Shown here piece after piece: positions 1 to 12,000 of a stretch of DNA of 64,000 bases. The DNA is taken from assembly GCA_019096065.1 (NCBI GenBank), contig JAGUCH010000002.1:11048501-11112500 (forward strand). Direction: 5' to 3'. The stretch's first letter is position 1. Every line of letters starts with the position of its first letter. A program made the position numbers and the translations under genes. Source of the DNA: Paracyclopina nana. Taxonomy: Eukaryota > Arthropoda > Copepoda > Cyclopoida > Cyclopettidae. Below the pieces are notes generated by a model. The model was not told the origin of the DNA and did not search any database. It worked only from the letters and a program-made list of their open reading frames with translations.

Positions 1-262
1 TGGCTTGCCTAAAAGCCAGCCCAAAAGCCAGCCCAAAATTAGCAGAAAAATTGGATTTACTAGCAAAATATGGCTCAAAATATGGTCAAATTACAATAAA
101 ATATGTACTTTCTTCCCCTAAGTACAAGGTACGCTTGACAAAATCCCACCTTGTGAAAAAAAATATCGAGAAAAACTGATTCATTAGAAATTGGAGGTCT
201 GATGCAGGCAGCGATCGGACCTCCAAAATGTTACATAATTCGCCGGTAGGATAGATATGGGA
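1..262 (+). repeat. Dispersed repeat family A, copy 1
   Basis: It begins with iterated AAAAGCCAGCCC units and ends near a TAGATATGGG(A/G)..TTTAC block. The same order of blocks recurs at about 1675-1965, and in inverted orientation at about 52240-52510 (CTGGCTTTTGG, then the same interior, then TATTTATCCTACCGGC). No coding capacity is seen. It is cut by the window edge, so its real left end is unknown. Confidence 0.6.
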
Positions 263-379
263 CTTGTTTACGCGTTCCTATTGCATTCGCCTTTTTTACA
301 ATTGAATATAGCTTTATTTTTATTTGGATTGCAATTCAAAAGCAATTTAGCCTTTAAAAACATGTTCGAAGGAATTAAT

Positions 380-670
380 GTCCTGTTCATGTAGGCCCAA
401 AACTCCAAAGGAAAATGCTCGAAACACACCTTAAGCAAAGGAGAAAAATTTTCTAATGACAAGCGCTAGCTGATGCTAAACAATCAGGCAGATTTTAAGC
501 CAACTTGAAAGTTTAATTGAGCCACATTTTAGCTATTTTGAGCATAATCGAAAGTTAAATTTCATTTATTATCTAAGAAACGTGAAGAAAGCCATTTTGT
601 TTTGAAAAACTCTGAAAACCATCTGACAAAATTGCAATAATTGCCATTTTAAACGCTGCAGTACGATTAA
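380..670 (+). repeat. Dispersed repeat family B, copy 1
   Basis: This block shares an extended, diverged alignment with about 37690-37968 (continuing at 49005-49051) and with about 59990-60395. Landmarks in order are TGTCCTGTTCATGTA, AAAGGAGAAAAATT, TTTAAGCCAACTTGAAAGT, AAGAAACGTGA and GCCATTTTAAA. It ends beside a short hairpin (AGTATGGT..ACCATACT, 677-721) whose core recurs near 50196-50246. Confidence 0.55.
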
Positions 671-1674
671 CCAGTATAGTATGGTGCAGCTGAGCGCGCG
701 AGCTAGCAAGGACCATACTAAAGTATAGGGAACAAAAGACAAACAAAATGCAATAGATGGTGCGGAATTTTGGTTCCTTTAGCGTGCGTGTAAGCGCGCG
801 TAGCAATTGCGTAAAAATAGCGCATCTGACTAAAAGTAAACAAAACGTTTTTTGGAATTGTTGGGAACAAAATGGCAAAGAAAGTGCTCATTTTGAGCTT
901 GTAACAGTACAATTGATTCAAGGAACAGATTGGTACCATTTTGAGTAAGATTCATAAAAGTCAAGGAATTTAGGATCATGAGTCACATCATATCCAGACC
1001 TGAGCGTGATGGATCAAATCAGAATAAATAGCCTTACTTTTTGTAGCTCTGCTCTGTGTGAGTTCAAAACAAAAAAGTTCATCTGGTGTGGGTTCAATAA
1101 AAATGGCCAATTTTTCAGCAAATTAGCCATTACTTGTAATAAGTTGAGGAAACAGAATTTTCTGGTAATCATGATTGCCATGCTATAGTTGTTGTACTGG
1201 CATGGAAAAACTGGGAAAAAGCAAGCCATAAAGTAGCAATGTTGCAAATAGTTCTTGCAAAAATTGGCAAAATCTTTGATTCTTAATGGTGAAAAATAGG
1301 TGTTCAATATAAATGAAAAGCTTAAAATTGCGGGTAGTGTCTGTTTCTTCTGCGAAACCAATTCAGCATTAAAGCAGAACAGAGATTATGAACACTTTTA
1401 GTTACTGCCTCCCAACGCACGGCAGAGCGCGACCAACCAAAATTTATGCCTCACACCACCAGCCTGAACATGCCTCTTCTATTATCACCCTATAGGAAAG
1501 GGGAACCGATGTTTTCGGACGTCAGTTCAGCTGTTGTGACGTCAGGACGCGCGAGCGTAGTTGACCCGTGCCTTATTGGTGTTAATATCAGGCCAAAAGT
1601 AGCCAAATTCATCAAACAATACTGCCACTTTTATTGAGCAAATAAATTCCGGAAGCACTTTTAAATGGTGCTTT

Positions 1675-1965
1675 GGCTTACCCGGAAAGCCGGCCTTAAA
1701 GCCAGCCTTAAAGCCAGCCTTAAATTTCACTAAAAATTGGAATTTCAGACAATGTAAGGCTCAAATTATGGTCAAATCATAATGAAGTGTATCCATCTAA
1801 TGCCAAGTGGAGCATGCTAAAATCCTACCTTGCCAAGCATAATCATGGGAAAAATTAGCTTAATACTGGCGTACGTACCAACTTAGGCAGCAGAAAGACG
1901 TCCAAAAACTTACAAAATCAGTCGCTAGGCTAGATATGGGGTCTGTTTACTGTTTCCTATAAGTA
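1675..1965 (+). repeat. Dispersed repeat family A, copy 2
   Basis: It starts with three tandem CCTTAAAGCCAG units and continues through the same interior blocks as the copy at 1-262 (GGCTCAAATTATGGTCAAAT, CTAGATATGGGGTCTG). Its right end abuts the nested MITE at 1976. Confidence 0.6.
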
Positions 1966-1975
1966 AGGTCGTTCT

Positions 1976-2361
1976 CATATCGCAGTTTGGTCTTACCAAA
2001 ACTGATTCTGGTTAAACAAAACACTACAAGAATGCTGACTTTTGTCCGGACTTATGCTGTGTTCATCTTCAAAGGAAATTTTTTCCCTCCATTGAATCGC
2101 GTGTTACTTAACCCTCCTATTTTAGTACTGATCATTTTTACTCACTTTTGGTAACTTTATATAAACCACTTTTCCCACCTCTTTTGGTCACATTAGTTTG
2201 AAGTGTGTTGATTAATCAGAAGCACGAAAAATTAGGCATTTCATTTAAGGATGCCGTAAGATTTTAAGGAAACGAGGCATAGGTGAACACACCCCATTAA
2301 GTCAGTTTGGTCTAACCAGTATCAGTTTGGGTTAAATTAAAATGCGATATGAGAACGCCCT
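1976..2361. mobile_element. Harbinger-like MITE split by a second MITE
   Basis: The outer termini AGGTCGTTCTCATAT and ATATGAGAACGCCCT are inverted repeats and continue inward for about 60 bases (TTACCAAAACTGATT against AACCAGTATCAGTTT). Without the insert the outer element would be about 150 bases, close to the intact 160-base relative at 49893-50052. The interior (about 2049-2300) is a different MITE with ends GTGTTCATCTTC and ATAGGTGAACAC; its relative at 17280-17501 lies in the opposite orientation. Confidence 0.75.
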
Positions 2362-2743
2362 CTAAGGTGTTTATACTATACTGATTTTCATTGTTGGAAC
2401 CAGGCTAATTTTTTCCACACCTTATGGCATTCTTATTACATGAACAAGTCATAACACTTTTCGCTACTGTACTACTTTGCTCATTGTAAATGTTTTTAGC
2501 TTAATCAAACGTTATATTTTAACTTTTAGCTAAAAAAATTTCAGCTACTGAAAAATTTTTCTTTAAAATTTTATTTATGAATATGAGACGAATTTGCAAT
2601 ACATTCATTTGTTGATACGAGCCTTTTTTAGCTTTAAAGAAATAACTTTTCACTCTGTGAATGGCTGCAGTGTGAGAAGAACTAATTTAGGTATGACGAC
2701 ATTTTTACTTTTCAAATTCCAGTTTTTTATCAATATCAACTTA

Positions 2744-3138
2744 AGGGCGATCCCATATTCGAATTTTAAGTCAAGTTACGTTGCTAAAACAGCAACCTTA
2801 CTTGATCAGTTAAGTTCAGCTAGTTCTAGCCAAGTTCGGTTCGTTTTAGCAATGTTCAGTTGACCGCTGAGCTGACACGCCAACGCGTTGTACATCCGCA
2901 GCTGATGAGCGAAGTTACCTTTTCTCAATTGAGCGAGCTTCAGTTACAACGCAAATGAGAACACTTTTTGAAGCTAAGTTCAGTTTGGCAACTGAACTTA
3001 GCTGGGCAAGTAAGCTAGTACTACATAAAATCAAGCTAAGTTAAGTTCTACCTACATAAATATCTGGGAACGGAACTGAACTGAACTTAACTTTTTACCT
3101 AACTTAACTTGACTAACAGGTCAATATGGGAACGCCCT
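2744..3138. mobile_element. MITE with TTA target duplication (PIF/Harbinger-like)
   Basis: Termini are AGGGCGATCCCATATT and AATATGGGAACGCCCT, flanked on both sides by TTA (2741-2743 and 3139-3141). A 3-bp TTA duplication is typical of PIF/Harbinger elements. The interior is rich in AAGTTCAGCT-like iterations and has no open frame. A degenerate relative lies at about 61497-61714. Superfamily assignment is inference from target duplication and terminus. Confidence 0.7.
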
Positions 3139-4530
3139 TTAGTTAATGGCATATGGTCAATCAATGAATAATCTAGCAGCATTGAACGGAAAATTACTGC
3201 TGCATTTGCGAGTACATTTCAGCGTCATGAATATGGAATAAATATGTTGGTGTCAGAAATACTGAGTTGGTATGTTATGAATATAAATGATGGCAATATT
3301 GTGCTCTAGTAATGTTTCTCAATTGGCTTTGGCACTTTGGTGTAGCGATTGTAGCAGTGGGCTTATTTGTGCGTTGAAATTGGGCTCGGGTTCGTCGAGG
3401 CATAAACATGGCCTTGGCAGCAAAGGAAGGATTTGGGCTATGCAAAAGTTAACCTTGCTTACAGAGTTCGCGGTATAAAGCTCAGGAAGGTAAAAGGGAA
3501 GAGCTTTTCCGGGTTGTGAATTTTTTAGTACCAACTCGTAGATAAACTGGCCACATAATTTGCATGCTTCGCAGAAAAAAAAGCCAGCCACTATTATTAA
3601 ATTCTAGTGCTTTTGGCAAAAATCAGCAAATCCCTAAAAGCTATCACTCTCGCAGGAAATAAATGTCGTTTTCGGCAAATTTTGCTTGAATAGTACAATT
3701 TGACAAGATATCTGTTGGTCATAAGCGCTGAAAGTTGACTTGAAATTGCTCTTTTTTGGTGCTTACGTAATGTGTAATAGGCTTAGGTGGGAAAGAAGGA
3801 ATTTTGATTCCACCTCTAATTGCAACCTTAACAAAGGGAAGGCTTCAAAGGAGAGAGTAGTGCTTGAAAGAATGCGAAAATATCTACACGGCGACTGTGA
3901 AAGAGAAAGGCATTGCCATGTTGTTTTGTTGCGCAAGCCTTTGATTTGAAATACTCCTGGAGATGAAAAGCTCATATATGTTCTTTATGAAACCTGTTGA
4001 CTTTCCACCACCTTGCTCTACGCCTGATTTGCGAGCCATTGAGGCTGCTTGCAGGCTTTATTTACCGCAGAACCGGAGAGAGGAAAAATGGAGGTTTGCT
4101 ATAACGACTCAATTAGTTGAATGACCATATGGCTTTACACACTCAGGGTTTTCAATCCTCTCTTGATGGCGAGCACCGCTCTCCTGGTTGCGCACTGCGA
4201 GCAAGTCTCTTCTAAGAGCTTTTTCATTACCTTCAATTTAGCCAACCCGTGTAGCAGTCCTCTCTTGGCATCCGAAGCATATGCAGGCATCCATGGCATT
4301 CATCAGGCTTGATTAAGATAGCACCAACTGCATCCGAAAAAAGATGCAACTGCTACCATCAAATCAGCAGCGCGAGCGCTCGTTCTCCACCTTCCAAATT
4401 GTTCACGAAAAGGACACTTTGAAAATTAAAGGTAGGATGATTGCCTCATTGCGTGCATGCGTACGTGCGTTTGACTGTGTAAACGAAACGCCCAGCTTGA
4501 ACAAAATCAGCTAGTCGATTGTTTATCATC

Positions 4531-5148
4531 ATGGAAGCCATTAGATTGACAACGGCAAAGCTGGAAAACATCGAGGCTCTGCCGCAAAGGCTCATTGTGC
4601 ACTACTTGAACACGGCCATTGCTGCCTTTGGTGAGCAGCTTGATTCACTCACCTGGAGCTGCGAGCGAAAATTCGCCCATTTCTACTCACGCATTCATAA
4701 ACTAGGATCCGCTCTTCTGCTGATTGAGAAAAAACTCGGTATAGCGCCTCTTGATGCACGGAAAGTTGAGACTTTCAAATATGGCCCTAACTTTACAATT
4801 AAATATAATCCATGAGACTTTTCTTGCATCAGCGCTATATCGGTTTGATTGTCAGCGTCCATTTCGCCTCCAAATGAAGTGGTTGAGAAAAAGGCGGATA
4901 ATGTGGTCGTCGAAACCAACGAGAACACTGAAGCTTCTCAAAACAGTGAGGCAGAAGGTGTTATTGAAAATAATGCAGAGGTGAATCAGGACGAGGTCCA
5001 AAAGGTGAAAGTTGGAGACCTGCAAGAGCTGTCTGTATACTTTAAGATGCTTCGGCTTGGAGTTCCCATGGATGCTGTAAAGCTCAAAATGAAAAGGGAA
5101 AATAAGGACCCATCTTTGCTGGACAATCCGGATGCTTTCGTTGACTAA
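4531..5148 (+). CDS. WASHC3: WASH complex subunit 3 (CCDC53)
   Basis: Small coiled-coil subunit of the WASH complex, which activates Arp2/3 on endosomes for cargo sorting. Exons are 4531-4738 and 4856-5148, joined in phase 1 (CTC G|gtatag ... ttgtcag|CG), giving 166 aa, the usual size for this family. The N-terminal half carries the family's LPQRL..HYLNT helix and a C-E-x-K..F heptad stretch. The C-terminal half ends with the hallmark YFKMLRLGVPMDAVKLKM followed by D-P-x-L-L-D. The middle is acidic and low-complexity, as in vertebrate CCDC53. An upstream in-frame ATG at 4519 would add four residues; ATG 4531 has the better context (ATCATCATGG). Family recognition is from remembered conservation of the two ends. 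Confidence 0.88.
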
Positions 5149-5157
5149 AGCCTTTTC

Positions 5158-5163
5158 AATAAA
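5158..5163 (+). terminator. AATAAA poly(A) signal of WASHC3
   Basis: A canonical AATAAA lies 10 bases after the WASHC3 stop codon, implying a very short 3' UTR. Confidence 0.6.
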
Positions 5164-8100
5164 TCAGGGCATCAGCTTTACCATTATAATATAGTCCTTT
5201 TTTTCATGTTAGCCACAGATTGCAGATCGCGTTTTGCTTTTTTTGCATTAGCCTTGAAATAACTCGTTTTTCTTCAAAATTCTTTCTCAGATAGATGGGG
5301 CTTTTCAAATGAAATCAATTTCCTGATTAGATTGAGAAGAGTCGTCGTCGGCCTTTCCCAAGTGACTGCAAAGGCGAGGTTGCGAGGCGCCCTCGATTTT
5401 GTTGCGCTATGAACATCTAATGAAAAATATCTGCCCTCTGCCCATTCTGTTATTTAGTGCATTCTGCTCTTGCCCTTATTATATGGGGTGCAGCGATTCT
5501 GCTGCTATTTGGAAAATTTGCGCTCATTTCAGACGAAATGTGAAAAATCCTCTCTATGTGGCTTGTCAGCACTTGGCCATCTATAAACTTAGATGTGCAT
5601 CCACTAAATCTTTCTTTCATCGGTAAAGTTAGAAAAGGAGCGATACTCAGTATGTGGCCGGTTTTGCAATGCAACCGCAAAAAAGCAGCATAGGTAAAAA
5701 CATCCCCGTTTAGTTCCCAAGGCTTCGGTGAATTGCAGAAATGCAACTGCACATCGTGCATTGGATTGTAACTTATCCATGGCTATCGTTGACCCACAAA
5801 AAATTAAAGTTCAACAATTTTTTTTTACCTTAGATCCTGATTAATACCAGATTAGAGATTTCATCTACTTAGCCCTGTTCATGTCATAGGAAAAATGCAA
5901 GTAATCCTGATACTACCCAATCACAACTCTGGGCCGAGCTGCGTTTTCAAGGCCATATTTGGCCATATTTTCGCTCATCTTCAACAACATGTATCAAGCT
6001 ACTCACTTTTTTATTGTTGAATAAACTTGAAAAAATCTATTCAGAATTGGATGTGCGATAACCCAACCAGAAATTCTGGGCCCTCATACGGCAAAAAAAC
6101 CCTCAGTGAAACTTATACGTTTTATCAACATTGAGTTCAAGTCGTTATGTAACACTAACTGCCTTGACACCTTGGTAAAATCGAAAATACAAATTTTCCG
6201 TGTCACATTCGATTTTTCTCAATTTTTTTTCATAGGTGGTACGGAAGTTAATGTTACATAACGACATAAACTCAACATGGGTAAAACGAAGGAGTGATAA
6301 CCCGTTACAATAACTTTCAGAAAACTTGGGAAAATTTCTGGTTGGGAAAATTGAAATATGCATTTCAAGCTGGCTGAAAGCGTGTCTGATCACGAGTTCA
6401 TTATTCCTCTATTAAAATTTGTAAAGGGAGATCGAGATCATGATGTGAAGAAAGTCTCATTTCTTGCTGCAGTAATTTCATTTTAGCAGGAAATAGGATC
6501 ACCAAGGTCTTATCTATATATAGCAGAAATAGATTCAATCAAACTATGAGTATTTTTTGTGATCACGCATTGAACAAAAAAAGAAAGAAACCAAGGCTTA
6601 AAGTAGGATAGGTTTCATGATCTAAAATGTTGGTGCCATAAAAGAATCCATTTAGGTAGATCTTTAATACAGCCTTTGCTCTTTATCATCCGTGTGGAAA
6701 AAACCCACAATGTTAGGTATTGTTAAATACTTAACCTTCAACACTATGAAATAGATCCTGAAACCTATGGCTTTTAATTACATTAAGCCTTGCGACTAAG
6801 GAAATGAAAGCTTAGTGCATTTTATTTGATATCATAAGCTGCAATGATTGTCGTTTTTTCCGCTAAGTGCCATTGATTAATTGTCAGCGCAGTGACATTT
6901 TTATCGTAGTTGTTTGCAAGAAAATGACTGGACTGCTTTGCCTAGTCATAACAGCTTTCGATGGCCCGCAGCTGAAAAATATAAAAGCCGCAGCTCGCAC
7001 TCTGAAATATTAATTTTTCTGGAAATTCATGATCAATTAATTAGGCTAGCTGATATTTCACTTGGACAATATTTCTTTCTTCTCTATTGCACGATGGTTG
7101 GTTGGTTTCTTTGTTAGCACATAGTATGAAATATGGGATAGACAGCTACAAAAATGAAAAATTGCGCATTTTATATGGTCCACTCGATAGCAGAAGATAT
7201 TGCGTGCAGAAGGACTTTGTGTACTTAAGGCGCTAATCTGAAAGCTCTGAAAGTACTATTTAAAAATGGCGCTGCTCAAGTCGGAAAGAAAATCTGTTAC
7301 TTCAACATTCGTATGATACCTCATTTTTTCTCATGAAAAGTCTTCCTCGTGTGTAGGCCCAAAATGCTCTGGTAGCAAAAAGTTAAGCACTATCCGAACA
7401 ACGCAAGTTCTTGCATGAATAGGCCCTTTTCTTAGACTGCTACAGCTCCAAAAAGAGCTTTGGAACCTGAGGAAGCTGGCAGGAAAGGAATAACGTATTC
7501 CCACTGATGTTGAAAGGCGAAATTGTTGGTGCGGCGGTGGTGGATGTTATTGGTTTGAAGCCACTTCGACTTTTATTGGTGGGTACATTTTTCAATTTCC
7601 ACTCAAGTGCGAAGTTATACCCATCACTTGCAGCCAGCGCAGTGCAATTACTCGTTGGTAGAAGAAGTCCCAAGGGATTGCTGCTGAGTCTTTTCGAATT
7701 CTCAGGGATCAAACTTCAGGCCGTTTGTCACTCCATTCTCTTGCACACACGTGCTCTCGCGTCTGTCTTTGCTACTGAGAAATGACACCTCGCATTTCTC
7801 AGTTCTTTGTGGTGTGTGCGAGGGAGAAAGCCGCGCCTTTTTACTGGGTAATTAATTTGCAAATCCCGAGGAGGACTCAATGTGAATTATGGCAAGTTGT
7901 TCGCCAAGAGGAGGGAGGCCTGCTTTTGTGCATGGAGTCGACCTTTCTGAAGAAGTAGTACTTCTGTGGCTCGAGACCACCGACGTTTGCTTCGGCGGCG
8001 GCGTCTCTGGAGCTTTCGCACTCCTTTGTCGATGTGGCCGCCGAAGTAGATTTTAGCCAGTCAGTTAGCCGACGGCGAGTAAGCAGCTTGACACTTTGAA

Positions 8101-9076
8101 GGACGTCGGACGAACTGAGCTCTCACACACACCCGTAGCAGAGTTCTTCGATCCAGGTGCCAAAGCTTGTGCCAAGCAAAGAACGCATCCTTTTTTCCAA
8201 GTGCATGCCCGTTAATGTGTGTGCCTCGTTGCCGCCTCAGTGAGCGGAAAGAAGAGGAAAAGTTTACGTTTCAAAAGCTACGCACATTCGCCTCCTTTCA
8301 TTTCGCTACTTTTTGCTCGAGCTGCAAAAAGGGAGAAAGAGACTTGTTAGCGGAAAAATAATGGCTCGAGACGACGAGAAACGCCTACTGCCTCTCCTTC
8401 AACCCGCCCGCGAAGTCAGTAGTTGAGATTGGAGAAAATTAAGAAATGGTGCTGCCCACCTAGGCGATATGTGCAGCAAAGAGGGAGCAGCTCCATTATT
8501 CAGGCAGCTTCAAAGACTACTTTACCAAAGTGAAAGCAGGCCAGAAGAAGTTGTTACACCGACCGCCGTGGCGACACTCCAAGATCCCATGGGAGATATG
8601 ATAATGAAAAAGCCTTGAAAAATCAGCATGCTGCACGAGACGACTCGAAGCAGTATGATATTCGTCGTGAGCAATTCGTCATCGCGTCCCCCAAAGTGCG
8701 ACGGAATATTATTATTGCATGATCATGCATCGCCAGTTTACGAAAAGCATTTCGGTGTAAGCCTTGATCTGGCTCAGTCAGGATGCAGAGTATGAATGCG
8801 AACACCCATTTAGCGTGGTGTACTATGATGCATACATATAGCTTCAAGGAGACTTTTTTTCCCACTCAACTATTGCGTGTGGTAGCAAGACTTTTTCTTC
8901 AAAAAAGGATATGATCATCCATCAAGTGGTCTAAGCGCTGAAAACGGAGGTGAGGCTTATTATGCAATGTCGGAATTAGCTTTCTATTTGAGAAGCCATT
9001 CGCGTCAAGTAGTAAAAGTTTGACACGTCTTGGTAAGTGCTCAATTGGCTGCCAGCTGGGCTCTCCTCGATGATGT
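5164..9076. other. Gene-free interval, partly stomatin upstream region
   Basis: I see no supported exon. One foldback element occupies 6062-6346. Around 7740-8600 base composition becomes richer in G+C and CpG (for example the CGCTACG, TTCGGCGGCGGCG and CGAGACGACGAG blocks), which would suit a promoter or untranslated first exon of the downstream stomatin gene; that is inference only. The rest is AT-rich and unremarkable. Confidence 0.45.
6062..6346. mobile_element. Foldback/MITE element
   Basis: The ends CCCAACCAGAAATT and AAATTTCTGGTTGGG are inverted repeats. An inner pair (CGTTTTATCAACATTGAGTT about 6118 against AACTCAACATGGGTAAAACG about 6271) extends the palindrome, including GTCGTTATGTAAC against GTTACATAACGAC. 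No coding sequence and no clear target duplication. Confidence 0.65.
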
Positions 9077-12000
9077 ATGGAGTGCCATTTGAGCGGATTT
9101 CCCAGAGATATCAGCGCGGCCCATGCTCACGACGAATATATGACTACTGTGGCCATAGCTGGCGGTGGCGGCGTTCCCGCTGCCCCGACCATAGGCAAGT
9201 CCTACATGTCTCGATCCGATCACAGCCTCGTCACCGTGATCCGCGATGACCGCTTCCTCAGCGGTAGGCGTCGCTCACCTGTGGATCGGCTGGCCACGTC
9301 CTCATTGCCGGTGGCGGATTCAAGTGCCTCAGAAGAAACCGACTCCAATCCCTCCGACGAGGAGGAGGACGAGGAGGACTCCGAGGCCGCCCTCACGCGC
9401 CTCCATCGCTTTTGCTGGGCCATTTGCTGCTGCTGCTGCAGGTCAAACTGCTTTTCCTGCCCGAAATCATCCGACTGCAGCAAAGACGAGCTCGAGGCCG
9501 ACGAGGAGAGTGACGTCTCACAATATCATCACCAGCCTCGCCTCGTGGAAAAGCTCGTTGCGTTTCGCGCCGCGCTGCGAGAGAGGCTGGAGTTTGCCGA
9601 ATACGGTAATCCGCTGAATTTCAGCAGTCCCATCAATATTGCAACATACGACTTTCCGAGCTGTATAGTACATTTCAAGAGGCCGCCACATAGCACGGCC
9701 ATAGCATAATGACTCGAGTCACAAACAAAAGCTGCGTATGCTACATATGCATAGTGGATGTCTGCTACCATAAACCACTTAGATTTGCCTAGATGGCCAT
9801 GAGATGTAGCAGCAGCACTCTCGTGGTTGCGGGCCATTTGTGCGGCGTACACATATGCATATACAGCCTATTTCTAATCGGGAAAGCGGTTCGTGCACGC
9901 GAGGAGCCGAGGGCAGGAATTAAGAAGCCATCGCGAAATGAGGCCTTGACACTTCTCCCGGCTAATGCAATTACGTCCGACTTCATTTCCATAGCAAATG
10001 ACGAATTTCTTCTCTTTCAGCCGACCCGGAGGGTCCGGGGTGCTGCGCCCTCCTCCTGGCCCTGGTGTCGATCCTTCTCATCATCGCCACACTGCCATTC
10101 TCGCTCTGCATGTGTATCAAGGTAAGACATTGGTTGCCCCGCGTCGTAATATGCCAGTTATCGCCATTGGAAGCAGACGCTTCCTCTTGGCCTCTCTCCA
10201 TTTATCTTGACCAGTCTGTGCCAGCCCTGACAGCTCAGTTTGGCAACCCATTCGTGCAGTGGTACACACAGTACTTCTGCTGACCCCGCTCTGATTGAAT
10301 TCTCCCTCTTTTGTCCGAATTTTTTGCCAGTAGTAGTTGACTCCTAACCCAGTGATGGAAGACCCTTTCAATTACGCCTAGGCGCCTTCTTTTCTCCTCC
10401 CTAGCATTGTCATGGTAAGCAAGGCGATGACGGATGCTTCCCTCTCCATTAGTTTCGCGGTATAGACATGGCTCGCAGATTGCCAAATAACGTGATGAAT
10501 TGCAGGTTGTCCAGGAGTACGAGAGGAGCGTCATTTTCAGGCTGGGCAGGCTGCGGAAAGGCGGGGCCAAGGGGCCGGGCATTTTCTTCATCATCCCCTG
10601 CATCGACACCTACCGCAAGGTCGACCTCAGGACCGTGTCCTTCGACGTTCCGCCCCAAGAGGTAACGTTGTTTATAAAGTCACATAATTTCATACCGTGC
10701 GCGCGCGCGCGCTATCTTTAGCCAACTTGAAATAGGGCTATTTTGCTGATCTGTTTTGCCGTAAAAAAGACGGAAGAAACTTTTCCAATGCCTGGCCCGG
10801 TCCGTATTGAAAAAAAAGTTACCATCTACAATTTAATTATGGCATTGATTTGGCGCGCGCGCGCACGGTATGCATATCCCGACTGAATTAAGCCGAGTAG
10901 CCTTATAAGTATAAGCCTTTTTCGAATAACGTGCTGTAGGTACTTTCTCGCGATTCTGTGACGGTGACGGTCGATGCCGTTGTCTACTACAGGGTGTCGA
11001 ACCCCACCATGGCCACCAATAATGTGGAGGACTTCAGGTAGCCCCGATTTGCAGTGCCGTCATTAGTCTCCTCTCGGTGTAGCTTTCGTCTGTTGTGCCC
11101 TAACCCTCTTTAATATTAAACGTAGTTGCTGTGTTTCCTCTCATTTCAAAACTTCCGTAGCTAGCACACACATAGTAGACATTGGGTCATTTTCCACGTA
11201 GATCCTGACGAAGGACGCGGTGACTGTGTCGGTGGAGGCCGTGATATTCTACCGAATAAGCGATGCTTCTGCAGTTGTCAACCAACTGGAGAACCATAGG
11301 TAAACAGACGTCAGCCAAGATGATCTATACTAATAAGGTGAGTTCTTATCGCTGCTTTACTATAGCGCACAGTCTGACTGAGCTGTGGTAGGCTTCAAGA
11401 CGAAATTTCAATAGAATTCTGTGGATTTCACTTCCATAAATTTCCTTAATCCACCATAAATTAGCAAAATGTGCCTAAATCGCAACTTTTTTTTTATAAA
11501 AACAGAACTTATCTGGGAGCTCTGTTTAAAAAGCGAGATATTAGCCCGCTCGCTTCCATCACTGACGTCACTTGAGCTCACGCGCTATGTAGTAAGAACT
11601 ACTAGCGCCACTGCAGCTAAGACGAACAGATTTGGTGATTTTAGCATGCAAAACTTGCGTCAAGAACTCACTTACGAGACCCCCCTGACGTCAGCAGGAA
11701 ATTGTGAGCCACCGCTGACATTCCTACCGCCGCAACTCTTCGCAATTGCTGTCAAATAAAAAAAGCATGGCCAATTACTGCACGCTTTTCCCCCCGCCAG
11801 CTGTCGATACTTTCAAGGCCCCGCACGCGAATAAAGCTGTTCTCGAAATTCATTGCAGCCACTCCACCCACCTTTTGGCCGCGACGACTCTTCGCAATGT
11901 CCTGGGCACAAAGCATCTGGCAGAAATCCTCTCCGAGCGTGAGACCATCAGCCACGTGATGGAGCAGACGCTCGACGAGGCCACCGACCCGTGGGGGGTC

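Larger units (their letters stand above)
1..4518. other. Gene-free left flank, repeat-rich
   Basis: I find no supported coding exon here; the open frames are short, overlap on both strands and contain no recognisable domain. The stretch holds two copies of a dispersed repeat (about 1-262 and 1675-1965), one copy of a second repeat (about 380-670), a nested MITE pair (1976-2361) and a Harbinger-like MITE (2744-3138), listed separately. About 3200-4500 shows nothing I can name. The last 80 bases are probably promoter and 5' UTR of WASHC3. Confidence 0.6.

Noticed and set aside
1014..1361. 115-codon minus-strand open frame
   Set aside because: Low-complexity, AT-rich, no domain, and the opposite strand is equally open; no splice context.
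7507..7785. 92-codon open frame near the stomatin upstream region
   Set aside because: It is opposed by an equally long frame on the other strand, has no domain and does not connect in phase to stomatin exon 1.
9793..10125. 110-codon frame inside the stomatin first intron
   Set aside because: It overlaps exon 2 in the wrong frame; the correct frame gives the conserved membrane hairpin.
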